From Clostridiales bacterium (lineage in GTDB: Bacteria; Bacillota; Clostridia; Lachnospirales; Lachnospiraceae), in NCBI GenBank assembly GCA_018365455.1, contig JAGZJZ010000031.1:8081-72080 (forward strand): 64,000 nucleotides of DNA, read 5' to 3'. Below the pieces are notes generated by a model, which made no database searches, had not been told where the DNA came from, and saw only the letters and a list, made by a program, of their open reading frames with translations. The translations under genes and the position numbers were made by a program. This document shows positions 9,801 through 18,076 of the stretch, piece by piece. Position 1 is the first letter of the stretch. The number at the start of each line of letters is the position of its first letter.

Positions 9801-12800
9801 AGAAATCCGGCGTATATATGATTGTGGATGCATTTCAGGTGTACCAGGAAGAACAGGATATCTTAAACGTGCTTACAGATCCGGCACAGATGAAATATGC
9901 CAATAACACAGTAGTATCCGAACCCCGCGGGGGAGAGACTTTCCAGACCGTGATGGATCTTAAAAATAAAAGTGCATCGGATATAGAAGGCAAAGTTTCT
10001 TATCTGTTATATGATATTGAAAAAGGATGGAAGCTGCTTGGTGTACAGGATGATCCCATTGTTATTAAGGGCGCAGAAACTCTCCATTATACGGGAAGCT
10101 ATACGTTCCCCGAGGATGTAAGCAACAAAGTACTTCAGATTCTGGTGACAAATGCTGCAGATGAAGCAATTGCCTATAATACCTGGATCAAAGCAGAAGG
10201 AACCGAAATGCAATCGGCTCCGGTTAATCCAGATACGAAGGAAAATACCATCGGAATCAGCTATGATAAAAATACCAGAATGGTAAATGCCACTGCAGCG
10301 GGAGTGACTTCCAATTCACAGGCGGTCATCCGTGTAAAACTGGAGGGGAAAGATCTCTATGTAACTCAAGTAAAGGCACAGGGAAAACGGGCAGGCTTTC
10401 AATTTGTACTGCCGGATTCCATGAAAGAAGCAGGCAGCGTAGATTTCTTTGTTCACAGCGAATTAGGAAAAGCGCTGGAGTTCAGTCTGAATCTGGATCC
10501 GCAGGAAAATGTGGTAAATAAAGACACACTGAATCAGGCGATAGCCGCAGCAGAAGCAATTACCAATGAAAATTATACAAAGGACAGCTGGTATCTGTTC
10601 CAAAAGGCATTGAAGAATGCAAAGGACGCCGTGGTATCAAAAGAATTAACGCAGGATATGGCGGACCAGCTGGCAAAAACATTAAAAGAAGCACAGATGT
10701 TATTGGAAAAAGCGGAATATACCGAGATTACAAAGGGAAACAGTGATGAAGTGAAACGCACCGGAGAATGGACAGTCCGGGCAAATTCTGAATCCTGTGA
10801 TACAACGGTTAAGGACAGCTCTGCTGAGTTCGAGTTTAAAGGAAATGCAATTGAATGGTATGGCGTAACAGCAAGTGACCATGGAATTGCAGAGGTAAGT
10901 ATTGAAGATCAGAACGGTACATTGGTAGAGGGGTCCCGGAAATTAGTGGATTGTTATACGGCAAACCGGGGAACGGATGTATTATTATATCAATTCAAAG
11001 GATTAGATCCTAAGGGTAATTATAAGATTATCGTGAAGCAGAATGGGAAAAATGCAAGCGCAGGTTCCACCTATGTAGAAATCTATTCCTTCCGGGTACA
11101 GAAAATAGAAAGTGAATCCGTAGATAAAACGGTTTTGCAGGCATTGTACGACACCCTTGCTTCTTATAAAGAAAGTGACTACACAGCAGAAAGTTATGCA
11201 AAGTTAACAATAGCAGCAGAGCTTGCGCTTAAGGTATTAGAAGGAGAGGAAGCCGGAAATGCTGAGGTAGCCGATACCATCAGCCAGCTTTCGGATGCCA
11301 TTGACAATTTAGTACGGATCGTAAAAGCCGAAGGCGTTGCCATCAGCCAGGCACAGGCTAGGTTAGAACCGGGAGAAACCCTGCAGCTTGCGGCAAATGT
11401 GAAGCCGGAAAATGCGACCAATAAAAATATTACCTGGGTATCGTCAAACGAACAGGCAGCGGAGGTAGACCAAAGCGGAGTGGTATCGGCAGTTGCTGAC
11501 GGAGTATCCGTCATAAGTGCAATTACACAGGACGGAGGATTCGAGGCAGCGTGTACCGTGACCGTGAAGGAAAACGTGAAAGTAACCAGTGTGAGCCTGG
11601 ACTGTAATGCAGCCAGATTTACGCATATGGATGATACGCTGCAGCTGACCGCCGTTATTACGCCGGAAAATGTGGATAACAGGAAAGTGACCTGGGAATC
11701 ATCGGATTCTGCAATTGCAGATGTAGATGAAAACGGACTGGTTACACCGGTGGCTAATGGTGTTGCTGTAATCACGGTAACAACAGAAGACGGAGGATTT
11801 ACAGACCAATGTAAGATAACGCTAGACATACCCAATGAACCGGTAAAGGTAACCGGAATCCAGCTGGATACCCAGTCCGCTACCCTGACGGAAGAAGGTG
11901 AAACCTTAAAACTGAATGGGAAAGTGGAACCGGAAAATGCATATAATCAGGAAGTGATGTGGAAATCTTTTAACGAAGCAGCAGCGATTGTGGATGAAAA
12001 TGGACTGGTAACAGCAGTAGCAAATGGAACAGCTATCATCGCAGTTACAACACGGGAAGGAGGCTATGCTGCCCTTTGTGAAGTAACCGTTGCAATACCG
12101 GAACCTGTAATCCCGGTAACCGGAATATCTCTGGAACCGGATACGGCACTTCTGAAAGGACTGGGAGCCAAGCTGTCCCTGAATCCGGTAGTTATGCCGG
12201 AAAATGCCACAGACAAGACCGTAACCTATCGTTCATCCAATCCGGATGCGGCAACGGTAGAGAAAGATGGTGTAGTTACTGCAGCAGGAGAAGGAGAGAC
12301 TGTAATTACAGCAGTCACATTGGACGGAGGATTTGAAGCAGTATGTAAAGTGAAAGTAGAAATTCCGGTTGAAACTGTGAATGTGACAGAAGTTACTTTG
12401 AGCCAGACGAATGCACTTCTCACAAAAGAAAATGAAACACTGCATCTGGTTCCACAAATTCTGCCTGAAAATGCAACCAATAAAAAGGTACTGTGGAATT
12501 CTTCCAATACGGAGACCGCAGATGTGGACGGCAACGGAGTTGTTACGGCAAAGGCAAATGGAGAGTCCGTCATAACGGTTACCACAGAAGACGGAGGATT
12601 CACGGCGCAGTGCAGGGTGAAAGTAGAGGTCCCGGTAAGAGTAGAAAGCATTCAATTAAGCCATGACTATGTCCGTTTGGATAAAGAAGGAGCCACACTT
12701 CAGCTTCAGGCTATCATAAATCCGGATAATGCCGAAAATAAAAATGTGACCTTTACAACCACAGCGCCAGAGGTAGCCCAGGTAAGCGGGGAAGGCTTGA

Positions 12801-13702
12801 TCACAGCCCGCAGTAATGGACAGGCTGCAGTGATTGCCACTACCGAAGACGGCAGATTTACAGCGGTATGTATCGTAACCGTTGATATCAAAGCTCCCCA
12901 TGTGGCGGTAACAGGAGTAAAGCTGGATAAAACAGAAGTAAACTTAACTGCAAAAGGAGAAACTGTAAATCTGAAAGCGGTTGTAGAACCCGAAGAGGCA
13001 GCGAACAAAGGGGTATTATGGACTTCCTCCAATACGGGAATTGCCCTAGTAAGCCAGTCAGGGGTTGTGACAGCAGTGGGGAATGGTACGGTAACCGTAA
13101 CGGCTGTAACGGCAGACGGAGAAAAGACGGCGTCCTGTAAAGTAAATGTTAAAATTCCGGTACCGGTACAAAAGCCTGCAAAGGTTACGGGATTAAAGGT
13201 AAGCAGTGCAGTATATTCCATGAAAATAAGCTGGAATAGAGCAGCAGATGCCAAGAGCTACCGGATCTATATTTATCGGGACGGAAAGTGGAGAACAGCA
13301 GGAAGTACGGCAAGTAACAGTTATACTATTAAAAAATTAAAAGCTGGAAACAGGTACAGTGTAAAAGTGGCAGCAGTTAATCAGGCTGGAACAGGTCCCG
13401 ATTCCGCAGCGTTAAAGACAGCGGCAAGACCTCAGAAAGCCGTAATGAAAAGCATTGTAAAAACCGGCTCATCAAAAGTAAAAATTACTTATAAAAAAGT
13501 GACATGCAGCGGATACCAGATTCTGATGAAGTCAGGAAAAGGCAGCTACAAGCAGATTAAGACAACAGGCAAGACCAGCTATACCATCAATAAACTGAAA
13601 AAGGGTACAAAATACAGCTTCAAAGTTCGTGCATACCGCAAAGTGGGTTCTAAGATTTACTACGGTAAATATTCAAATCCAAAAACATATACCCTGAAAT
13701 AA
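6884..13702 (+). CDS. Giant secreted right-handed beta-helix protein with PDZ, FIVAR, seven Ig-like (Big_2) and FN3 modules
   Basis: The 2272-residue protein has a signal peptide cleaved near A35 (VAYA). Residues about 40-745 form a parallel beta-helix region that begins like many glycan hydrolases of this fold (YVAVNGND, SPFATFEKARDAA, VFVRGGTY); GH141 is one candidate family. A PDZ-like domain follows at about 755-835, then a beta-sandwich, a FIVAR helix bundle (about 1209-1277), another sandwich, a second FIVAR (about 1410-1480), seven Big_2 Ig-like repeats (about 1482-2092, each with a TxEDGGF-like end) and two FN3-type modules to the end. There is no LPXTG motif. RBS GAGAGG is 7 bases before ATG. 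It probably acts on plant or host glycans at the cell surface; the substrate is unknown. Confidence 0.85.
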   Translation: MKRRSKKGVAVLLASAMLTTTGMGIPGMEGSVAYARENTGNALYVAVNGNDLTGNGTLESPFATFEKARDAAREQNQENTTVFVRGGTYFFEHTLELTGQDSGITFRNYDGEAVELSGAVTFDQLTWSDYEGNPNIKVTKVDPNLGIDKLFLNKEEQVLARYPNAVSGVLPLEGATTRADIKSRVKNYNDPTGGYIRAIHSNGWGGNDYIITGKNTSNALGLDYQWVGDNNRGNGMKDNAVMIENVFEELDASKEWYYDNKEGNLYVYPEEGVDLNDVSVEAAVTTDIIRIEGADSAHPAEDITLDGFTYFGTKRTMFTVNEEGKEYIPLMRGDWCVVRAGAVYMENARNIQVVNSNFNHMGGNGIFMYGYNDSHIVDNNEFIDIGATAVQVVGDPKSAYEASFWEHALYPELQVHKTSVDFPEKVGPATEDYPRDIEITNNHMENLGIFEKQSCGVNLSVSSRIKILHNTIHKSARSCINVNDGTFGGHEIAYNDVYNAQLETTDHGPFNSWGRDRFWSVPKYNASGESGDLIRNYEKDAKVYDLALIDAYQTNKIHDNRFQHDSDAPHTWGIDLDDGSSNYEIYNNLCLGLGIKLREGFDRKVYNNIILDGQFQIHVSYKEAGDEIYSNIVANTTPYGFAVVDENRFKQAEYAVDKNWYYDFGAKINLPSWYHVNKAQNDYDKNALIDVNPEFKNARSNDYTVLNEEGMKQVGFENFAMDQFGKPGCPCKAPIYAKIDSGSGGSDILQREEWKGATVTGIDDNIISSTASNDYKGIYFEEVPEGSEAYALGYRKRDIVKSVNGAALSDKKSFFSELKKIESNALVILDIHRTNSMQTLSYHKADGTSRYIDCNDPEITYSTQVSTDLYTQDAWYFDSRKSDDQGSTVCAFPDIKQAQSAWFEVAFQGTKIEYITRKYSDQGDIEMILTNADTGEEVDRKTISCKDNSRLYQQTVYTSPILPQGNYKLRGEKKSGVYMIVDAFQVYQEEQDILNVLTDPAQMKYANNTVVSEPRGGETFQTVMDLKNKSASDIEGKVSYLLYDIEKGWKLLGVQDDPIVIKGAETLHYTGSYTFPEDVSNKVLQILVTNAADEAIAYNTWIKAEGTEMQSAPVNPDTKENTIGISYDKNTRMVNATAAGVTSNSQAVIRVKLEGKDLYVTQVKAQGKRAGFQFVLPDSMKEAGSVDFFVHSELGKALEFSLNLDPQENVVNKDTLNQAIAAAEAITNENYTKDSWYLFQKALKNAKDAVVSKELTQDMADQLAKTLKEAQMLLEKAEYTEITKGNSDEVKRTGEWTVRANSESCDTTVKDSSAEFEFKGNAIEWYGVTASDHGIAEVSIEDQNGTLVEGSRKLVDCYTANRGTDVLLYQFKGLDPKGNYKIIVKQNGKNASAGSTYVEIYSFRVQKIESESVDKTVLQALYDTLASYKESDYTAESYAKLTIAAELALKVLEGEEAGNAEVADTISQLSDAIDNLVRIVKAEGVAISQAQARLEPGETLQLAANVKPENATNKNITWVSSNEQAAEVDQSGVVSAVADGVSVISAITQDGGFEAACTVTVKENVKVTSVSLDCNAARFTHMDDTLQLTAVITPENVDNRKVTWESSDSAIADVDENGLVTPVANGVAVITVTTEDGGFTDQCKITLDIPNEPVKVTGIQLDTQSATLTEEGETLKLNGKVEPENAYNQEVMWKSFNEAAAIVDENGLVTAVANGTAIIAVTTREGGYAALCEVTVAIPEPVIPVTGISLEPDTALLKGLGAKLSLNPVVMPENATDKTVTYRSSNPDAATVEKDGVVTAAGEGETVITAVTLDGGFEAVCKVKVEIPVETVNVTEVTLSQTNALLTKENETLHLVPQILPENATNKKVLWNSSNTETADVDGNGVVTAKANGESVITVTTEDGGFTAQCRVKVEVPVRVESIQLSHDYVRLDKEGATLQLQAIINPDNAENKNVTFTTTAPEVAQVSGEGLITARSNGQAAVIATTEDGRFTAVCIVTVDIKAPHVAVTGVKLDKTEVNLTAKGETVNLKAVVEPEEAANKGVLWTSSNTGIALVSQSGVVTAVGNGTVTVTAVTADGEKTASCKVNVKIPVPVQKPAKVTGLKVSSAVYSMKISWNRAADAKSYRIYIYRDGKWRTAGSTASNSYTIKKLKAGNRYSVKVAAVNQAGTGPDSAALKTAARPQKAVMKSIVKTGSSKVKITYKKVTCSGYQILMKSGKGSYKQIKTTGKTSYTINKLKKGTKYSFKVRAYRKVGSKIYYGKYSNPKTYTLK

Positions 13703-13704
13703 GT

Positions 13705-13735
13705 GAAAAAGAGGAGTGCCAAAGCGGCACTCCTC
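13705..13735 (-). terminator. Terminator shared by convergent genes
   Basis: A perfect 10-bp stem (13711-13720 with 13726-13735) and a 5-base loop. On the minus strand it is followed by CTTTTTC, so it best terminates the galT-SDR transcript. The plus-strand side lacks a T run, so termination of the giant gene here is less certain. Confidence 0.75.
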
Positions 13736-13787
13736 GAAGTATGTGGATATAAAAAGATGCTTGTGTGCTCAACATTGTTAAACAATG

Positions 13788-14519
13788 CTAAATCCAGCCT
13801 CCGTCCAACTTAATTACCTGACCCGTCAGGTAGGAATGGCTCCGGCAGAGGTCATACACCAGATCCGCAACTTCCTCTGTTTTTCCAAAGCGGTCAGACG
13901 GGATCTCGGCGATCAGGGCAGCACGTTCTTCCGGACTTAGAAACTGATTCATTTCCGTATCAATTGCCCCGCAGGCAATGGCATTTACCTGGATATTACT
14001 GGGTGCCAGCTCTTTAGCCAACGCCATGGTAAGGGCATTCATACCGCCCTTTACGGATGAGTAAGCGACTTCACAGGAAGCACCAACACAGCCCCAGACA
14101 GATGATATATTGATGATTTTTCCACTCATTTTAGAAAGCATCAAAGGAATGGCATGCTGGCTGCAGTAGACAGCGGAAGACAGATTGGTCTGCAGAATAC
14201 GGTTCCACTGCGTAGGGGTCATATCGGTAAAAAGCCCAACATAGGAGATCCCGGCATTGTTCACAACCACATCCAGCGTTTGAAAACGGGCTGCAATCTC
14301 CCGGAACAGTTTATCTACCGTTTCCGGGTCCCCCATATCCCCCACGAAGGGGAAACAGGTGACGCCGCATGTTTTTTCAATAATATTTTTTGTCTCCTGT
14401 AGAAGACCGCCGTTTTTTAAGCAGGTGATCACTACCTGATATCCTTCCCGGGCAAGCTTCAGGGCAATGGCGCGTCCAATGCCCCGGGATGCTCCGGTGA
14501 TTAGTGCCGTTTTTTGCAT
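13788..14519 (-). CDS. SDR-family oxidoreductase, FabG-like
   Basis: The 243-residue protein has the Rossmann motif TGASRGIG at residues 8-15, NNAG, a catalytic serine in NISSVWG, and YxxxK in YSSVKGG, so it is a classical short-chain dehydrogenase using NAD(P)H. It resembles 3-oxoacyl-ACP reductases. The start is the ATG at 14519, which shares one base with the galT stop codon (TAATG); a longer upstream reading lies inside galT and is rejected. The coupling suggests a job in sugar metabolism or a polyol/keto sugar step instead of fatty acid synthesis, but the substrate cannot be told from sequence. Confidence 0.88.
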   Translation of the reverse strand: MQKTALITGASRGIGRAIALKLAREGYQVVITCLKNGGLLQETKNIIEKTCGVTCFPFVGDMGDPETVDKLFREIAARFQTLDVVVNNAGISYVGLFTDMTPTQWNRILQTNLSSAVYCSQHAIPLMLSKMSGKIINISSVWGCVGASCEVAYSSVKGGMNALTMALAKELAPSNIQVNAIACGAIDTEMNQFLSPEERAALIAEIPSDRFGKTEEVADLVYDLCRSHSYLTGQVIKLDGGWI

Positions 14520-16012
14520 TACAGAGTACCGATAAAACGCATAAAGCCTTCCCGGCCCTCTGCAGTACATTTGTAAACTCCGGCATGTTCCAGAACTTTC
14601 ATGAATACCAGTCCGATTTCATCGTTCAGAATCTGTCTTACATTACTTTCATCAATTTTTTCATATTTTGCAGAAAACTCATCTACCCAGTCGGCATGTT
14701 TTTCCAGATCCTCATTGGAACGGATGTCTTTGCCGGAAGTAATATAGTCAGCCAGCTGTTCCATTTCTGATTTTAACCGTGCAGGAAGAACAGCAAGTCC
14801 CATAACTTCAATCAGGCCGATGTTTTCTTTTTTGATATGATGAAGTTCCCCATGGGGATGATATACACCCAGCGGATGTTCTTCTGTGGTAATGTTGTTG
14901 CGCAGTACCAGATCCAATTCATAAGCATCACCGCGTTTTCTGGCAATGGGGGTAATGGTATTATGTGGTTCCCCGTCCGTATTTGCAAAGATAAAGGATG
15001 CTTCATCCGTGTATCCTCTCCAGGTATTTAAGATATGGTCAGCCAGTTCAATAATACGTCCGGTGTCGGTGCAACTGATACGGATCACGGACATCGGCCA
15101 TTTTACGATTCCCGCTGTAACATCTTCAAATCCTTTGATCGTAAAGGAAGATTCAATAGGAGCCTTAGCCATGGCAAATTCATAATTGCCGCCCTGGAAA
15201 TGGTCATGGCTTAAGATGGAACCGCCAACGATTGGAAGATCTGCATTAGAACCTACAAAATAGTGTGGGAACTGCTTAACGAAATCCAAAAGCTTGCCAA
15301 AGGTATCTCTTTCTATTTTCATAGGGATATGCTGGGTGTTGAATACGATACAGTGCTCATTGTAATAAACGTAAGGAGAGTACTGGAATCCCCACTGGCT
15401 GTTGTTAATCGTAACCGGAATAATGCGGTGGTTCTGTCTTGCAGGATGATTCACTCTGCCGGCATAACCTACATTTTCAGGACAGAGAAGACATTTGGGA
15501 TAACCGCTCTGCTTTGCAAGTTTTGCGGCAGCAATTGCCTTTGGATCTTTTTCCGGTTTGGAAAGGTTAATTGTAATATCCAGATCACCGTAAGGAGTGG
15601 GGGTTTCCCATTTCATATCCTTTTTGATGCGGTATCTTCTGATATAATCCGTATCCTGGCTTAATTTATAGAAGTAATCGGTTGCTTCTTTTGGATCGCG
15701 CACATACAGATCCAGGAATTTTTTTACTACTTCAGAAGGTCTTGGAACCAGACGTCCCATGATTTTCGTATCAAATAAATCACGGTAGACAATGCTGTTT
15801 TCTTTCATAATACCATGCTCATATGCATAATCCATGATATTTGACAGCACCTCTTCCAGATCAATGTCTGTATTCTCTTCCTGGGGCTCATCATATTCTT
15901 CTATCTCCAGCAATTCCAAAAGGGCATTGGTGGTGTAGATGCGGTCTGTCTCCTCGATCAGTCCCGTTTGAAGTCCATAGGTAACCAGTTTTTTAATGTC
16001 ATTGTAGATCAT
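14519..16012 (-). CDS. galT: UDP-glucose--hexose-1-phosphate uridylyltransferase, class II
   Basis: The 497-residue length and sequence fit the Firmicute class II GalT family of the Leloir pathway, which swaps UMP between UDP-glucose and galactose-1-phosphate. Seen features include MGRLVPRPSEVVK, the CLLCPENVGYAGR segment with two cysteines, and GGSILSHDHFQGG, whose histidines contribute to catalysis. A GGAGGAAAG ribosome site precedes the ATG. galK and galE are not next to it; an SDR gene is translationally coupled downstream. The 14-bp imperfect palindrome at 16038-16051 (TAGAAT, 2-base centre, ATTCTA) just upstream could be an operator. Confidence 0.95.
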   Translation of the reverse strand: MIYNDIKKLVTYGLQTGLIEETDRIYTTNALLELLEIEEYDEPQEENTDIDLEEVLSNIMDYAYEHGIMKENSIVYRDLFDTKIMGRLVPRPSEVVKKFLDLYVRDPKEATDYFYKLSQDTDYIRRYRIKKDMKWETPTPYGDLDITINLSKPEKDPKAIAAAKLAKQSGYPKCLLCPENVGYAGRVNHPARQNHRIIPVTINNSQWGFQYSPYVYYNEHCIVFNTQHIPMKIERDTFGKLLDFVKQFPHYFVGSNADLPIVGGSILSHDHFQGGNYEFAMAKAPIESSFTIKGFEDVTAGIVKWPMSVIRISCTDTGRIIELADHILNTWRGYTDEASFIFANTDGEPHNTITPIARKRGDAYELDLVLRNNITTEEHPLGVYHPHGELHHIKKENIGLIEVMGLAVLPARLKSEMEQLADYITSGKDIRSNEDLEKHADWVDEFSAKYEKIDESNVRQILNDEIGLVFMKVLEHAGVYKCTAEGREGFMRFIGTL

Positions 16013-16037
16013 TTTCTTTCCTCCGCTTATTATTATT

Positions 16038-16051
16038 TAGAATAAATTCTA
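16038..16051. promoter_or_regulatory. Inverted repeat upstream of galT
   Basis: TAGAAT and ATTCTA arms around two bases, 26 bases before the galT start. This is a possible repressor site in the divergent intergenic region 16013-16365; no experimental or family match is claimed. The rest of that 353-base region holds a promoter for the plus-strand gene and a degenerate MITE. Confidence 0.25.
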
Positions 16052-16219
16052 TAGGCAGGCAAAATCAGTATATATCACACCTGTTATGGCGAAACAGGCG
16101 GAAAAAATACAATACATAAATATTAACATAAATTTTTATGATTTGAAATAGGAAATTGTTTAGACTCAGGACAAAAAATTACACATTCATTAATTACATG
16201 TTAACAAAATAGGTATTGC

Positions 16220-16248
16220 TTGAAATTAAAAGTAAAGTCTGTTATCAT
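16220..16248 (+). promoter_or_regulatory. Candidate sigma-A promoter for the WecB-like/YitT pair
   Basis: TTGAAA at 16220-16225, a 17-base spacer, and TATCAT at 16243-16248. It lies about 120 bases before the gene at 16366, with the mini-MITE between the two. Confidence 0.5.
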
Positions 16249-16281
16249 TGTTTTACGATGCAGGATTATGCAATTTGCCAG

Positions 16282-16338
16282 GGAGTGTTTAAAAATTGCT
16301 TTCTCAGTTGTGAGGAATTGATTTTCAAATACGCCTAA
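16282..16338. mobile_element. Degenerate mini-MITE (IS5-end-like ends)
   Basis: A stretch of about 55 bases begins with a GTGTTTAAAAATTG-type end and finishes with ATTTTCAAATACGC, an imperfect inverted copy. The same ends flank the better-preserved element at 19371-19534 and match the end of the insertion sequence at 63892. It lies in the leader of the gene at 16366. Confidence 0.6.
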
Positions 16339-16365
16339 ATCGGATTTAAGGTAGTAGGTGATAAG

Positions 16366-17046
16366 ATGAATAAGAGTATAGAAATACTGGGCGTTAAGAT
16401 CGATAATGACAGTGTAGAAGAAGCAGTGGGCAAGGTGGCAGGATTTCTGGAGACAGATTCTCTTAGCACAGTAGGAATGATATTTGCAAATGTTCTGGTG
16501 GAAGCGGTAAAAGAGCCGGGGTGGACAGACAAGATGGGGATGATGGATTTAAATATCATCGGGGATAAGGAAGTCTGGAAAGTCTGCGGCGAGGATTTGA
16601 AACAGTCATTGGAAGAGGTTGAGGATAACAGCTTTTTAAAGGGCATATGCAGCTACGCAATGGAACATGAGAAAACCGTTGCATTGCTGACGGAGAAAGA
16701 CTCCGAGCGCCTGGTTTTTCAGAAGCATATGAAAAAGCAGCACAGAGGACTGAATATCGTAGGTACTTTTTCTCTGGATGATGCAACAGAAGATGAAGAC
16801 AGCATCGTGAATCTGCTGAATGCTTCAGCGGAAGACATTATTATAGCAGCCATTCCAAGCCCTTATGAAGAAGAATTTCTAATGGGCTGCCGGCAGAAGC
16901 TGGGCGCCAGGGTATGGATTGGAATGGGACAAACTGCAACATCATTAATGAATGTGGAATCAAAAGCGAACTTTTTGGGTAAACTGATAGAAAAGAGGAT
17001 ATTTAAGAGAAAAGTATCAAAATATCAGAGCGAAAAGGGGGAGTAA
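16366..17046 (+). CDS. WecB/TagA/CpsF (GT26)-like protein, probably catalytically degenerate
   Basis: The 226 residues follow the WecB/TagA layout: N-terminal ILGVKIDNDSVEEAV, a central VGMIFANVLVEAV segment where active members carry the TANPE motif, an LNIVGTF segment, INASA-like NLLNASAEDIIIA, and a PSPYEEEF segment replacing the usual APKQE motif. The LPDG catalytic aspartate region reads LNIIGDKEV, with the acid displaced by one position, and the GSDL motif is missing. Family members transfer N-acetylmannosamine in teichoic acid or capsule synthesis. Here activity is doubtful. It lies 4 bases before a YitT gene, so the two are one operon. Confidence 0.65.
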   Translation: MNKSIEILGVKIDNDSVEEAVGKVAGFLETDSLSTVGMIFANVLVEAVKEPGWTDKMGMMDLNIIGDKEVWKVCGEDLKQSLEEVEDNSFLKGICSYAMEHEKTVALLTEKDSERLVFQKHMKKQHRGLNIVGTFSLDDATEDEDSIVNLLNASAEDIIIAAIPSPYEEEFLMGCRQKLGARVWIGMGQTATSLMNVESKANFLGKLIEKRIFKRKVSKYQSEKGE

Positions 17047-17050
17047 TCCC

Positions 17051-17929
17051 ATGGAATTTCACAGGAAAAGACCGAAATATCTCGATTATTTAATGATGTT
17101 TGCGGGTACTGCACTTATGGCATTGGCCATTAACTCAATCTATGAGCCGGCGAATATGGTAACCGGAGGATTTACAGGTGCGGCAATTGTATTAAAAGCC
17201 GTAACAGATCCGTTTTTAAAGGGGGGCATACCGCTCTGGCTCACAAACATTGCATTAAATATTCCGGTTTTTATCCTGGGAATGAAAATTAAAGGGGGCC
17301 GTTTTTTAAAACGGACATTCTTTGCGACGTTCAGTCTGTCTTTCTGGTTATATATCATGCCGGTTTTCCCGTTAATGAATGAAGATTTAATTCTCTCTGC
17401 CCTTTTTGGAGGCGGGATTATGGGCCTGGGAATCGGACTGGTTTTCATGGCCAGGGGGACTACAGGCGGGACCGATATGGTTGCATCCCTGATACAGCAC
17501 TATCTCCGCCATTATTCCATCGTTCAGATTATGCAGGTGATTGACGCGTTTATTGTGCTCATTGGGGCTTATATTTTCGGGATCAGTCTTGCCCTGTATG
17601 CAATCATTGGAATATTGGTGACTTCATGGATTTCTGACCATATGGTTGAAGGTATTAATTATTCAAAGATTGCATTTATTATTACCAGTCTAAGGGATGA
17701 AGTGGCGCATGAGATCATGAATGAGCTGCAGCGGGGACTGACGGGACTGGATGCCAAAGGTATGTATTCCGGTGAGCATCGGGATATGCTTTTCTGTGTG
17801 GTTTCTAAAAAAGAAATCATTCTGTTAAAAGAGAGAGTTGCATCCGTAGATCCGGGGGCTTTTGTGGTAGTCAGCGATGCAAAAGAGGTGCTCGGATTGG
17901 GTTTTTTAGAGCGTCATTTTGAAAAATGA
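17051..17929 (+). CDS. YitT family membrane protein (first copy)
   Basis: The 292-residue protein has five to six hydrophobic helices in its first 200 residues, with the family marks NSIYEPANMVTGGFTG and ARGTTGGTDM, then a C-terminal DUF2179 cytosolic domain of about 80 residues. The biochemical role of YitT proteins is not settled. GGGGGAG precedes the ATG. It is cotranscribed with the WecB-like gene and has a paralog at 56157-57020 in this window. Confidence 0.92.
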   Translation: MEFHRKRPKYLDYLMMFAGTALMALAINSIYEPANMVTGGFTGAAIVLKAVTDPFLKGGIPLWLTNIALNIPVFILGMKIKGGRFLKRTFFATFSLSFWLYIMPVFPLMNEDLILSALFGGGIMGLGIGLVFMARGTTGGTDMVASLIQHYLRHYSIVQIMQVIDAFIVLIGAYIFGISLALYAIIGILVTSWISDHMVEGINYSKIAFIITSLRDEVAHEIMNELQRGLTGLDAKGMYSGEHRDMLFCVVSKKEIILLKERVASVDPGAFVVVSDAKEVLGLGFLERHFEK

Positions 17930-17966
17930 TACTTTTTTACAAAAAAGTATCATTTTTCTCTTTCTT
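17921..17966 (+). terminator. Long AT-rich terminator after YitT
   Basis: A 17-bp perfect stem (17922-17938 with 17941-17957) with a 2-base loop includes the stop codon of YitT, and T-rich DNA follows. It can work in both directions. Confidence 0.75.
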
Positions 17967-18076
17967 TTTTGGTAGTTTTATATTAGAATACAAGTAGTAT
18001 TAGCGTTTACAGGGAGAAGAGTGGGAGCGTAATCGTTATCAGGTTTCTTAAATTATGGGAAGAAGGAGTGACATTA

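Noticed and set aside
11194..11835. Long minus-strand reading frame inside the giant gene
   Set aside because: It lies fully opposite the Ig-like repeats, has no ribosome site or domain, and reflects codon bias of the sense strand.
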